From Calothrix sp. PCC 6303 (GTDB taxonomy: Bacteria > Cyanobacteriota > Cyanobacteriia > Cyanobacteriales > Nostocaceae), in assembly GCF_000317435.1 (NCBI RefSeq), contig NC_019751.1:1674001-1738000 (forward strand): DNA of 64,000 nt, in the 5' to 3' direction. Position numbers and translations under genes: made by a program. The notes beneath the pieces were generated by a model. The model saw nothing but the letters and a program-made list of their open reading frames with translations, was not told the DNA's origin and did no database searches. This document shows, piece by piece, positions 29,658-37,848 of this stretch. Position 1 is the stretch's first letter. Every line of letters starts with the position of its first letter.

Positions 29658-29679
29658 GGGAGGTGTAGCCTCCCTTTTT
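29658..29679 (+). terminator. Rho-independent terminator after desB
   Basis: GGGAGG-TGTAG-CCTCCC is followed by TTTTT. It closes the desaturase cluster. Confidence 0.88.
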
Positions 29680-30246
29680 GATGAAAATATTTTGTTTACT
29701 CATTCACTATGGTAGTTGAGTCAGTAGCTTGAGGTATTTTTCGGAGAGATTAGTTTTCTGGGTAAAATTGTACGTTAAGACGAAGAACCGATTTTTATCA
29801 TATCGGCTACTGATGGATAGATTAATATGGTCAATGAAATTTGCAACTTATAATTCACTTTACTTAAGAAAAAATATCATTCGATCTGGTTCTGATGGCT
29901 ACAGTGATTGCATAAAACACGATAGCTGTCTGTTTTAACATCTTCCATGATAAAGTTGGGAGTTTTTCTTTAGGGATGCAAATGCGTCATTGTTTAGATG
30001 CGGGACGGTTTCACCCTTTTGCAGAAGCAAGCAACGAAGAGTAGTCAGGCAGTAATTTTAAAATTTTTATGGAAAACTACATTCATCAAGATAGACGAGG
30101 TTTATACAAATCACTAGCAAGTGACGCTAAATTTTCATCTGATCCATATTAGATAGCGTGACTTTGTGAAAGACTTTTTATTTAACTTGGAGTAAACATC
30201 CAAAGAATTAAGAATTACTGAGTTAGTAGAGTCATAGCTTCACAAA
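29680..30246. other. Intergenic region, no supported gene
   Basis: A 69-codon frame at 29729-29938 has no family resemblance and unusual composition (many Arg, Lys, Tyr, Ile), and I leave it out. The sequence GCAGAAGCAAGCAACGAAGAG at about 30020-30040 is a decayed relative of the GAAGCAAGCTACGCA repeat. Otherwise the stretch appears empty and AT-rich. Confidence 0.4.
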
Positions 30247-30873
30247 GTGAGTATGATGATAACCGCCAATCTAAGTAAAAATAAAATCATCGACCGTCAA
30301 ATTGGGCAATATTTACAACATAATCAAGATAATAAACTGACATCAATGAATTCAAGCGACACTGTAATTCTCAAAGCTTTCCTAGCTGCCTTGATGCGTT
30401 TGGAAAAACCACTACCATCTGATTTACAAAACCAGATTAATGAAATTGGTAAAACTTTCCTAGAGAATATCACCAAACTTGCCTTTGTTGTCAAACAATA
30501 TTCACCTTTAGAGCAAGAATATCATTCTGCTCGCTACACTTTAGAAGATAAAGGTGAACGCTTGTGGTTTTCAGCTACCGATGTTTTGGACTCTACACAA
30601 ATTGATGAGGAGAAGTTGACTCAGTTTGCTGCTGAGGTTTTTAATGCTGAAGATTCGGTGGGTTTTGTCAAACAAGTATATGCAGAATCTACCGAAATTG
30701 GAAAAATTCTGTTCCAATTGCGACGGCAGACCAGTTTCATGGTAGAAATTACAGAGGAGATTCCTGAGGAAGAACTGTGGGTATGGCAAAACTCAGCAGT
30801 TTGGGCTTCGCTAGAACGTGGACTGCAACAAGCACAAGCTAGTAAAGGAAGCTATTTGGGTGATTTTTCTTAA
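30247..30873 (+). CDS. Unknown 208-residue protein, upstream partner of a RelE-like gene
   Basis: The protein is soluble and mostly helical, with no signal peptide or membrane segment. Residues 30-80 and 150-200 look like helix bundles, with segments such as DTVILKAFLAALMRLEKPLPSDLQ and WVWQNSAVWASLERGLQQAQASKG. I do not recognise a DNA-binding HTH, AbrB or Phd domain. The next gene starts 26 bp downstream on the same strand, which resembles an antitoxin-toxin order. At 208 residues it is much larger than common antitoxins. The first ATG at 30247 is one option and internal Met codons exist. Confidence 0.6.
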   Translation: MSMMITANLSKNKIIDRQIGQYLQHNQDNKLTSMNSSDTVILKAFLAALMRLEKPLPSDLQNQINEIGKTFLENITKLAFVVKQYSPLEQEYHSARYTLEDKGERLWFSATDVLDSTQIDEEKLTQFAAEVFNAEDSVGFVKQVYAESTEIGKILFQLRRQTSFMVEITEEIPEEELWVWQNSAVWASLERGLQQAQASKGSYLGDFS

Positions 30874-30899
30874 TTTGCAGTGTTGGAGATGGGAAATTA

Positions 30900-31190
30900 G
30901 TGCAGTTCCGGCTGGAATTTCAACTTGAAGCAGAACAGACGTTAGTTTGTCTTAAGTGTCAAGATCCTGATAAGTACCAAAAAGTGCGAAAAATATTAGG
31001 ATTGATGGAAGATAATCTACGTCATCCCAGCCTGCAAACTCATAAGTATAAATCTCTTCGTACTATTGATAATAAGGAGATATTTACAGCTTATGTGGAA
31101 AATCATACTCCTGGTGCTTGGAGAATTTTTTGGTATTATGGTCCTGGTCAAGGAATAATTACGATTTTTGCGATTATTGCCCATCCATAG
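30900..31190 (+). CDS. RelE/ParE-like small protein, possible toxin
   Basis: The 96 residues start at GTG 30900 with GGAGATGGG just upstream. The layout matches the RelE/ParE fold: a beta strand MQFRLEFQLEAEQTL, then a helical segment (KYQKVRKILGLMEDNLRHPSL), then HKYKSL and strands GAWRIFWYYG and IITIFAIIAHP. RelE family members are mRNA interferases or gyrase inhibitors. The canonical catalytic residues are not certain here. It follows the 208-residue gene closely and precedes the convergent proA-like gene. Confidence 0.65.
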   Translation: MQFRLEFQLEAEQTLVCLKCQDPDKYQKVRKILGLMEDNLRHPSLQTHKYKSLRTIDNKEIFTAYVENHTPGAWRIFWYYGPGQGIITIFAIIAHP

Positions 31191-31205
31191 TTAGGGTGAT
31201 TGGAA

Positions 31206-32471
31206 TTAAAATCGCCCGTTTCCCTGAACAATATGTTTGACTGTTGTGAGGGCTTCTAAACTAATTAAACCGCGTCGATGCCCTTTTTGGTTTGACATAC
31301 CTAAAAATACCGCATCACCCCGTGAAGGAATGCGATAAAAGCGGGGAGAAGCATTAATATATGTTGAGGCACTGTTGACACCTAGGGCAAATTGCCTACT
31401 TTCTTGGTATGATTCTGTGACAATGCAATCAGCATGACCGCTACTGTATTGGTTAATCCAAGCGATCGCATCTTCCAAACTATCCACTAATTTGAAGGCA
31501 ATTGTCCGATTTAAGTAGGGGATTCCCCATTCGTTATCTTTGGCTAACTGCAATTGGGGAAAAGCTTCTACTAGTTCATTGTCTCCTTTAATTGTGAAGC
31601 CTTTTTCCTTCAAACTATTACACAGGGTCAGCAGGGAGTTGGGTAAAGATTGACGATGGATCAATACTTTTTCAATGGCATTAACTGGATCTGGTTCGCT
31701 TTGGTGACTATCTGTAATAATCCAGCGTACTGTTTCCAGACTACTATTGAGCGACCAATACAAATAGCAATTCCCCATTGCCGACCTTAATACGGGTGGG
31801 GTCGATTGCCTTACCACCTGCTGAGTCAAACTGGAACGTCCATAGGGAATAACTAAGTTTATATATTGGTCTTGCGTCACCAAATCACGAATCGATGCAC
31901 CATGTTCAGCGGTAATTAATTCGACGCATCCTGGGGGGAAACCAGTTTCTGCGATCGCATTCTGTAACGCGTTGAATATGGCAAGATTGGAATGGCTCGC
32001 TTCGGTACCTCCTTTGAGGATGATACTATTGCCACTTTTAATACATAAACCCGCCGCAATTGCACCTAATTCAGGAAAAGCTTCATAAATAAAAGCAATT
32101 ACACCCAAAGGCATTAATTGGGAATAGGTTTGGGAATCTTCCAATTGATAATCGGCATTTCTCACCCGTCGTAGAGGATCAGACAACTCACCTAAACGCT
32201 GTAAAATTTTTACAGTCATTTCTAAGCGTTCAGGAGTTAGCTTTAACCAATCCAAAATTAGATCTGGAATTGCCATTTCGCGGCTGGCTTCCAAATCTAG
32301 GGTATTTGCCTCCAAAATCAAATCAAAATCGCTTTCTATGGCTTTAGCGATCGCTAAAACTGTGCGAGAACGATCTACACCTTTTGTCGTTGCCAATCTT
32401 AACGATGCTTCATAAGCTCGTCTAGGGATAGCAATCAATTCCGAAGTATCATCAAATGCATCAACACTCAT
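31206..32471 (-). CDS. ProA-like gamma-glutamyl phosphate reductase paralogue, active-site Cys missing
   Basis: The 421 residues align over the full length with ProA (glutamate-5-semialdehyde dehydrogenase), including PLGVIAFIYEAFPELGAIAAGLCIKSGNSIILKGG, HRRGLISLEALTTVKHIV and SGHADCIVTE. However, the usual SVCNAxETLLVH motif, which carries the catalytic cysteine, reads DPVNAIEKVLIHR here, with Val263 at the Cys position. The canonical EFGLGAEIGISTQ block is also replaced by DAVFLGMSNQ. It may therefore be catalytically impaired or have another role. Many cyanobacteria have more than one proA-like gene. A 4-bp spacer separates it from the upstream membrane gene, so they are likely cotranscribed. 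Confidence 0.8.
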   Translation of the reverse strand: MSVDAFDDTSELIAIPRRAYEASLRLATTKGVDRSRTVLAIAKAIESDFDLILEANTLDLEASREMAIPDLILDWLKLTPERLEMTVKILQRLGELSDPLRRVRNADYQLEDSQTYSQLMPLGVIAFIYEAFPELGAIAAGLCIKSGNSIILKGGTEASHSNLAIFNALQNAIAETGFPPGCVELITAEHGASIRDLVTQDQYINLVIPYGRSSLTQQVVRQSTPPVLRSAMGNCYLYWSLNSSLETVRWIITDSHQSEPDPVNAIEKVLIHRQSLPNSLLTLCNSLKEKGFTIKGDNELVEAFPQLQLAKDNEWGIPYLNRTIAFKLVDSLEDAIAWINQYSSGHADCIVTESYQESRQFALGVNSASTYINASPRFYRIPSRGDAVFLGMSNQKGHRRGLISLEALTTVKHIVQGNGRF

Positions 32472-32475
32472 CGAG

Positions 32476-32916
32476 TTAACGTCTGTAGGTTAGCCAGACC
32501 ATCAGTGCTGGTAAAATTGCTAACAGCACAGCCACTACAGCCCAAGCAATAATATTACGACCGCCTGCTAAACGCAAAGCTAGTGGTAGCCATACTATGA
32601 CTAACACGAAAATCACCCCCAGCGCTACTGGTAAGTAATTTTCTGCTAAACGTGGTTGGATCACAACCCAAGTCGTGCCTGTCCAGCGCCAAGCCCGTTT
32701 ATAGGGATAGGTGGTTGAAAGCTGTTCTAGGACGTTGGTGTTTTCTGGGACAACAAAAATTTGTTGACAGCGATCGCAACCGAATGCTTCAGTTAAAGTA
32801 ATCGGGACTAGCTGCCCTTGACGACGACAAGGACAGGGATACTGATTGTTAAAGTCGATTTTTTCGGGTTTTTGAGATTGCACAAGCCAATTAATGTGTT
32901 TATCAAAAGCTGCCAT
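32476..32916 (-). CDS. Small membrane protein with a Cys-rich zinc-ribbon-like N-terminus
   Basis: The 146 residues have CPCRRQG...GCDRCQQIF near residues 25-55 (two CxC/CxxC knuckles, zinc-ribbon-like). Two hydrophobic segments follow at about 95-118 (VALGVIFVLVIVWLPLALRL) and 122-143 (NIIAWAVVAVLLAILPALMV). The function is unknown. It is 4 bp upstream of the ProA-like gene on the same strand, which suggests one transcript. Confidence 0.7.
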   Translation of the reverse strand: MAAFDKHINWLVQSQKPEKIDFNNQYPCPCRRQGQLVPITLTEAFGCDRCQQIFVVPENTNVLEQLSTTYPYKRAWRWTGTTWVVIQPRLAENYLPVALGVIFVLVIVWLPLALRLAGGRNIIAWAVVAVLLAILPALMVWLTYRR

Positions 32917-33176
32917 CCAAATTTCCCTGACTACAAGCTATGGACTGACTGCTTTGCCATGACCTATTAGTTATACTATCAGTGAATTCGTTTTGGCTCT
33001 GTTCTTAAGACATATTTTTACTTATTCTTGAGAGATATTGGCTAGATTCATGATAAACGTGAATTTTTCTAGAACTGAGGGTTTTGCAGTTCACCAGTAG
33101 ACTCAAAATTGATCATTCTTGTTTTTCTCCCCCAAATCAGTATATTTCTGGAAATTGAAGCTTGTTACTGTCGATG

Positions 33177-34679
33177 TTAAAAAAGACTATCAGGATTCGT
33201 TTTCTTCACAGAATCATCTACTGAATAGTTTATTTCCATTTGTTCTGCCGCTCGATAACCTCGTTGCTGATTAGTTCCGTAACTGACATTTCTCTTGATT
33301 GAGTTTTCTGTTTCCACTCCTCGTCTACGGGCTGAAGTTGCTTCCTCGCTAGTATTTTCGGCGATCACTTCATACAAAATCGCCTGCTTGTTGGGAATAT
33401 TACCTTTTCTCAACACCCTACCTAAACGCTGGATATATTCCCTAGCTGAACCAGTCCCCGATAAAATAATGGCGATGCTAGCGGCTGGTACATCCACACC
33501 TTCGTTCAATACATGGGATGCTACCAAAGATTTATAGGTACCTTCTTTAAACTTAGTTAATATGAGATGGCGTTCCTTTACCGGGGTTTGGTGTGTAATT
33601 GCCGGAATTAGAAATGATTGAGAAATTTTATAAACAGTGGCATTATCTGCTGTAAAGATCAAAATTCTTTCGGGATAATGCTGTGCCAATAAATCACCCA
33701 AAATCCTTAACTTGCTATCAGTTCCCAAAGCAATCTCTTTTGATTCTCGGTGCGCCAGCATCGCCTTACGACCATTTCCCGAACGGGCGCTCATTTGGAC
33801 AAATTTTTGCCACCCTTCTAAGCTACCCAAAGATATTTTTGATTCCTTGAGGAAGTTATTGCGAATTTGAATTAGTTCGTTATATCTTTCTCGTTCTTGC
33901 TGTGCCAATTTTACTTTAATTTGTCTAATTTCGTGTTCAGCTAGTGCCTTCCCTGCCAAATCTTCGGCACGTTGACGATAAACTTCCCTACCAATAAGGA
34001 TATTTAAATCAGCATGTTTCCCATCAGTACGTTCAGGGGTAGCAGATAAGCCTAATCTGTAGGGCGCGATCGCATACTCGGCAATCACCCTGCTAAAATC
34101 GGTTGGCAGGTGGTGACACTCATCAAAAATCAGCAACCCGTACAAGCTTCCCAGGGTTTCAATATGTATTGCGGCACTATCATAAGTTGCCACCAAAATC
34201 GGTGTTTTATCCCGCGAACCTCCCCCCAATAAACCCACCTCCGTATCTGGAAACGCAGCCAACAGATGTGCATACCACTGATGCATCAAATCCAAAGTGG
34301 GTACCACAATCATTGTTGTACGCGGTGTAGATTGCATCGCCATCTGCGCCAAATAAGTCTTTCCTGCTGCTGTCGGTAAAACAACCACTCCCTGCCTACC
34401 CGCCAATTTCCAAGCTGCTAGTGCCTCACTCTGATGCTGGTACGGCTCCATTTCCATCGCTGCCACCAGTTCAATTGGGTAAAAAGCTTTTGCTTCATCT
34501 GTAAAGCTGACATTTTCCGATTGCAATGTCTCCACCAAAGCCCGATATTGAATCGCCGGAATCCGGAATTTTTCCACACGATCATCCCACGTCACAAAAT
34601 CTGTCCAAGCTTTACCCCGTGGTGGTGGATGCAAAATTAACGTGCCACGATCGAAAGTTAAAGTGGGTATGCGAGGCAT
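33177..34679 (-). CDS. XPB/Rad25-like DEAD/DEAH-box helicase
   Basis: This 500-residue SF2 helicase resembles archaeal and bacterial XPB-type proteins. Motif I is LPTAAGKTY, motif II DECHH, motif III SATPERTDG, and motif VI QRLGRVLRKG. A damage-recognition-like N-terminus (1-90) precedes the core, followed by the thumb-like helical segment around 250-310 (ERERYNELIQIRNNFL...). In archaea and many bacteria such helicases sit next to a Bax1/DUF790 nuclease. I see none here. The role would be in DNA repair or unwinding (inference from the family). It has no same-strand neighbour within 200 bp. Confidence 0.88.
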   Translation of the reverse strand: MPRIPTLTFDRGTLILHPPPRGKAWTDFVTWDDRVEKFRIPAIQYRALVETLQSENVSFTDEAKAFYPIELVAAMEMEPYQHQSEALAAWKLAGRQGVVVLPTAAGKTYLAQMAMQSTPRTTMIVVPTLDLMHQWYAHLLAAFPDTEVGLLGGGSRDKTPILVATYDSAAIHIETLGSLYGLLIFDECHHLPTDFSRVIAEYAIAPYRLGLSATPERTDGKHADLNILIGREVYRQRAEDLAGKALAEHEIRQIKVKLAQQERERYNELIQIRNNFLKESKISLGSLEGWQKFVQMSARSGNGRKAMLAHRESKEIALGTDSKLRILGDLLAQHYPERILIFTADNATVYKISQSFLIPAITHQTPVKERHLILTKFKEGTYKSLVASHVLNEGVDVPAASIAIILSGTGSAREYIQRLGRVLRKGNIPNKQAILYEVIAENTSEEATSARRRGVETENSIKRNVSYGTNQQRGYRAAEQMEINYSVDDSVKKTNPDSLF

Positions 34680-34793
34680 TTTCGCGTTTCTCGATGACGG
34701 TTACTCACTTAATTAGTAATAACCTAAAATGTGCATCTAGGTATTATTTATTTTTTTCTAAGACGGCAAAACTAACTTGAGAGGTGATAACTT

Positions 34794-35000
34794 ATGACCC
34801 AAGCACAAACCGAAACTAAATTATACACCTTTGATGAATTTATCGAATGGTATCCAGAAAACTCAGAAGCAAGCTACGAACTGCATGACGGGGTAATTGT
34901 CGAAATGCCTAAGCCTAGAGGAAAGCATTCAAAATTAACAGGTTCTCTTGTGGGAAAGTTACTTACAACTATTAGTGATATTGACAAAACCGATCTATAG
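34794..35000 (+). pseudogene. Truncated Uma2-family fragment
   Basis: The 68 residues cover only the N-terminal third of Uma2 (YTFDEFIEWYPENSEASYELHDGVIVEMPKPRGKHSK). They end in a TAG after LLTTISDIDKTDL, so the nuclease residues that follow in the family are lost. I do not see the missing part downstream. It is a decayed copy. Confidence 0.75.
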
Positions 35001-35034
35001 TCTGAATAAAGCACTCAGACTAATTTACCAATAA

Positions 35035-35733
35035 TCACAATCCTGCAAACCACTCATAACCCTGATCTTCCCAGTAACCCTTACCCAGTGACAACTGACT
35101 AACCAAGATAATTTTTGTTACCCATTTACTTTGCTTATAGCCTAACTTGATTGGTGCTGCTAAACGTAAAGGTGCGCCATTTTCCACAGGCAAAGGTTCA
35201 CCATTTTTTTCATAGGCTAATAAAGTTTGCGGATGTACAGATGAGGCTAAATCCCAACTAGAGTAATAGGTGTCTGCTGAAACAAAATAAGCAAATTTGA
35301 CGTTTGCTTTTGGTTGAGCAAGGGCAATTAAATCTCGCAAACGTACACCTCCCCATTGTACAATTGCTGCCCATCCTTCTACACATACATGACGGATGAT
35401 CATGGATGTAGATGGTAAAGCTTGAATTTCTTTGAAGCTAAGATTCAAGGGATTATTAACTTCTCCTTCTATCACTAATCTATATTTGTCGATATCAATT
35501 TGGGGAATTCCCTTAAAACTGTTTACAATTAGCTCTTTGGGTTGAATATCACTTAGAGAAAATTCGGGAATTAGCTTTTGAGGGTTAAATATTAAGGATT
35601 CTACTTTTTGGTTTATCGGTTCGGAAAGGACACCAACTACATCTTCAAATGCTTGTGTTCCACATCCAGCTAAGAGTAAATTTATTCCGGACAATCCAGA
35701 AATTTGCAATAATTGCCGACGATTTAGATTCAT
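35035..35733 (-). CDS. Molybdopterin-dependent oxidoreductase, sulfite oxidase/MsrP-like
   Basis: The 232 residues have a twin-arginine signal (MNLNRRQLLQISGLSGINLLLAGC), whose Cys24 is also a lipobox. A single sulfite-oxidase-type Moco domain follows. The Mo-ligating Cys is C117 in RHVCVEGW, as in YedY/MsrP. It lacks the dimerisation domain of eukaryotic sulfite oxidase. MsrP repairs methionine sulfoxide in the periplasm, and other relatives act on sulfite. Which applies here is open. The upstream same-strand gene, 54 bp away, encodes a cytochrome b-type membrane protein that probably feeds it electrons. Confidence 0.87.
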   Translation of the reverse strand: MNLNRRQLLQISGLSGINLLLAGCGTQAFEDVVGVLSEPINQKVESLIFNPQKLIPEFSLSDIQPKELIVNSFKGIPQIDIDKYRLVIEGEVNNPLNLSFKEIQALPSTSMIIRHVCVEGWAAIVQWGGVRLRDLIALAQPKANVKFAYFVSADTYYSSWDLASSVHPQTLLAYEKNGEPLPVENGAPLRLAAPIKLGYKQSKWVTKIILVSQLSLGKGYWEDQGYEWFAGL

Positions 35734-35786
35734 AATTCTGTGACTTATCTAGTTATTAATTAACCATAAAAGCAAATACTTGAGAT

Positions 35787-36386
35787 TTACCAAAACATTG
35801 ATTCCGTTAATTCTGTTCCACCAGCTTTACGCCCTAAAAGTGAGTGCATAATTACAAATGTAATCACCAAGGGAACTGAAGAAAAATGAACAATCCGCAA
35901 AGCTTGCCAACTACCAAAAAAACTCACTATTAGCGGAAATTGCGCGGGTTTATACATTCCTATGCCAGTAAAAATTGCTAACAGTAAAATGGGGATGATA
36001 CTTGTGTATATTATGCGGTGCCAAGCATAAGTCGAACGTTTAGGATTTTGACTTTTTTGTAGGGCTTTAATATCATTAGCACCAACAAATCTATGCTTCC
36101 AGCGACGAGTTATGAAAATATAAATGCCATAACCTAGTAAGTTGAGAGAAAATAACCACATTGCTGCAAAATGCCAATGTCTACCACCAGCTAACCAAGC
36201 ACCAAGCGTAAATATGGGAGGTATACTTAAACCCTCTCTACCACCGAACACTGGATTTGCATTGTAGATTTGTAATCCACTTGTGAGCATCAGAAATAAG
36301 CTCACAATATTAATCCAATGAAATATTTTAGCTCCAATTGCTTGATTTGGTATTTTCCGAGTTTTGGCAGATTCTTTGGAATTCAT
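35787..36386 (-). CDS. Cytochrome b561/thiosulfate-reductase-like membrane subunit
   Basis: The 199 residues contain at least four membrane segments (near IVSLFLMLTSGLQIYNA, WHFAAMWLFSLNLLGYGIYIF, IIYTSIIPILLLAIFTGIGMY and HFSSVPLVITFVIMHSLLG). Conserved His candidates for heme ligation are at HWIN, HWHF, WHRIIY and HFSSV. It belongs to the cytochrome b/b6 (Ni-hydrogenase/thiosulfate reductase cytochrome b) superfamily. It is the first gene of a two-gene unit with the Moco protein, analogous in arrangement to msrPQ but not clearly an MsrQ orthologue. Confidence 0.82.
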   Translation of the reverse strand: MNSKESAKTRKIPNQAIGAKIFHWINIVSLFLMLTSGLQIYNANPVFGGREGLSIPPIFTLGAWLAGGRHWHFAAMWLFSLNLLGYGIYIFITRRWKHRFVGANDIKALQKSQNPKRSTYAWHRIIYTSIIPILLLAIFTGIGMYKPAQFPLIVSFFGSWQALRIVHFSSVPLVITFVIMHSLLGRKAGGTELTESMFW

Positions 36387-36426
36387 AGGTATTTAGTCAG
36401 TTATTGCCTGGAATCGGCTTCAATAA

Positions 36427-36453
36427 AAAAGGTGGGTTTGTAGCCCACCTTTT
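36427..36453 (-). terminator. Rho-independent terminator, effective on both strands
   Basis: AAAAGGTGGG and CCCACCTTTT pair around a 7-nt loop. On the minus strand a T6 run follows, ending transcription from the HetP-like gene. It lies just before the cytochrome b/Moco unit. Confidence 0.8.
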
Positions 36454-36633
36454 CAGGATATCGTGATTGTACTCTCAGACACAATGATCTTTCAGAAAAT
36501 ATCTACGTAATGTTTTTTCACTTTTTCTGAAAAAAATTCACGATTAAAAAAATGAAATATTTGAAAACTCTAAACTGACTCAGGGGAAGATTAACTTGTT
36601 TTTGAATTGGATAATAATTCGTTAAAAAGTGTT

Positions 36634-36813
36634 TTAGCTAATGTGTTTTGCTCCATCAAGTTGATAGTTTTCTTTTAGTAACCGGATATAAGTTCGATAG
36701 GGAATATAGTGATGAGGCTCGTATCCATTAAAACGTAGAATCAACACACAAGCCCAGGAGTACTTGCCAGCAATTATTGCTTTGAGAACTTCTTCAATTT
36801 GTTTTTTATGCAT
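36634..36813 (-). CDS. HetP-like small protein
   Basis: The 59 residues from ATG 36813 (a TTG 18 bases upstream is an alternative start) match the core of the HetP family of heterocyst-commitment proteins. The block reads KKQIEEVLKAIIAGKYSWACVLILRFNGYEPHHYIPYRTYIRLLKEN. Nostoc has several HetP-like paralogues, of which short ones modulate commitment. No extra N- or C-terminal domain is present. It is monocistronic, with its own terminator at 36427. The 1.2-kb upstream region probably holds its regulation. The family identity rests on recognition and is fairly sure. Confidence 0.75.
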   Translation of the reverse strand: MHKKQIEEVLKAIIAGKYSWACVLILRFNGYEPHHYIPYRTYIRLLKENYQLDGAKHIS

Positions 36814-36831
36814 GGTCTTTATAAATTTCAA

Positions 36832-37670
36832 GATTGCAGATGCTCATGTCGTGAGTTAATAGGGAACACTTTAATCTCAATTCACAGTGTATATAGCTAT
36901 CGGGACAAGATTTCATTATTTTTTAAAAATACAGTGAAATATTTATGAAGTTTATATTAATTAAAGTACAAATCTACAAAATAGGTCAGTGTATATACTG
37001 TAAGTATTTGAGTTACAACAGTATCTTTTCCCGATAGTTGATCATTAAATTTTTACAGGATACAACCCCTTAAAAGTATAATTATTTTAGGGATGCAGAT
37101 GTTTCAAATTTATTTATTGTTCGTTGAAAAATAATATGTCTAAGTGTTTTATAAAAATAAAGTGTGTCATTTAACCGCGAACAGAGATAATTAATTAAGC
37201 CAGGAATTCATTGTTGATACGTAATTTTATGATCACTTGTACGTATAAAAATGACTACATTTAAATGCTACTAGCTTAGTAAATGTAACAATTAAAATCA
37301 GTACATATTAAGAAATGCTGATTATTGTTACAGTAGTTTTCAACTAATTGAACTACATTAGCCCATCTGTAGGGTCTATTTAGGGTCTGCTGTATAGCCC
37401 TTTCGGGCATCCAAGAAACGCGTAGCGCAGCGTTAGCTGTAAAAGTCTTTTAGTGGGGGTAGGGAACTCTTAACAGTTTTCCCTTTATTTTTTCTGTTTT
37501 TTCGTATTCCAATGAATCTGAATGCAAGCTTTTTAAACCTAAAACCCTTATTTTCTTGCACTTTCCCCTGAGAAAAAATCCCGAAAGTGTTGATAAATAA
37601 ATGTTTTATAGTTATTCAGCAAGTCTTATTTATCTGAAAATAGCTGTCTGTGGCAAGGAATAGAAAGTTG
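36832..37670. other. Long AT-rich upstream region of the HetP-like gene
   Basis: I found no coding frame. The segment around 37405-37450 contains a GCGTAGCGCAGCG repeat unit similar to REP-like sequences elsewhere in the window. I searched by eye for the GTAN8TAC NtcA box and did not find a convincing one. Confidence 0.4.
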
Positions 37671-37708
37671 GAGGCTCCGCTTCCAGTGCGGATAGAACGC
37701 GGAGCCTC
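37671..37708. repeat. Inverted repeat GAGGCTCCGC/GCGGAGCCTC
   Basis: A perfect 10-bp stem is separated by an 18-nt loop. It is a noncoding hairpin, of the same G/C-rich palindromic type found in many cyanobacterial spacers. Confidence 0.7.
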
Positions 37709-37848
37709 AAAGTCAGGTTTCCCAGGCAGTCACGATGGAAAAAAGTTCTCTTCACCGTCAAGCATGTAAGCGATTTTCCTACTACTCACTTACAAGTTAG
37801 AGCCTAAGAACGAGTCAATAAAACAAAAGTTGCAGGTCAGTGTTCCAA

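Noticed and set aside
29729-29938. 69-codon frame after the desaturase cluster
   Set aside because: Composition is unlike the genes around it (many Arg, Lys, Tyr) and no family was recognised. It lies beyond the strong desB terminator without an evident promoter.
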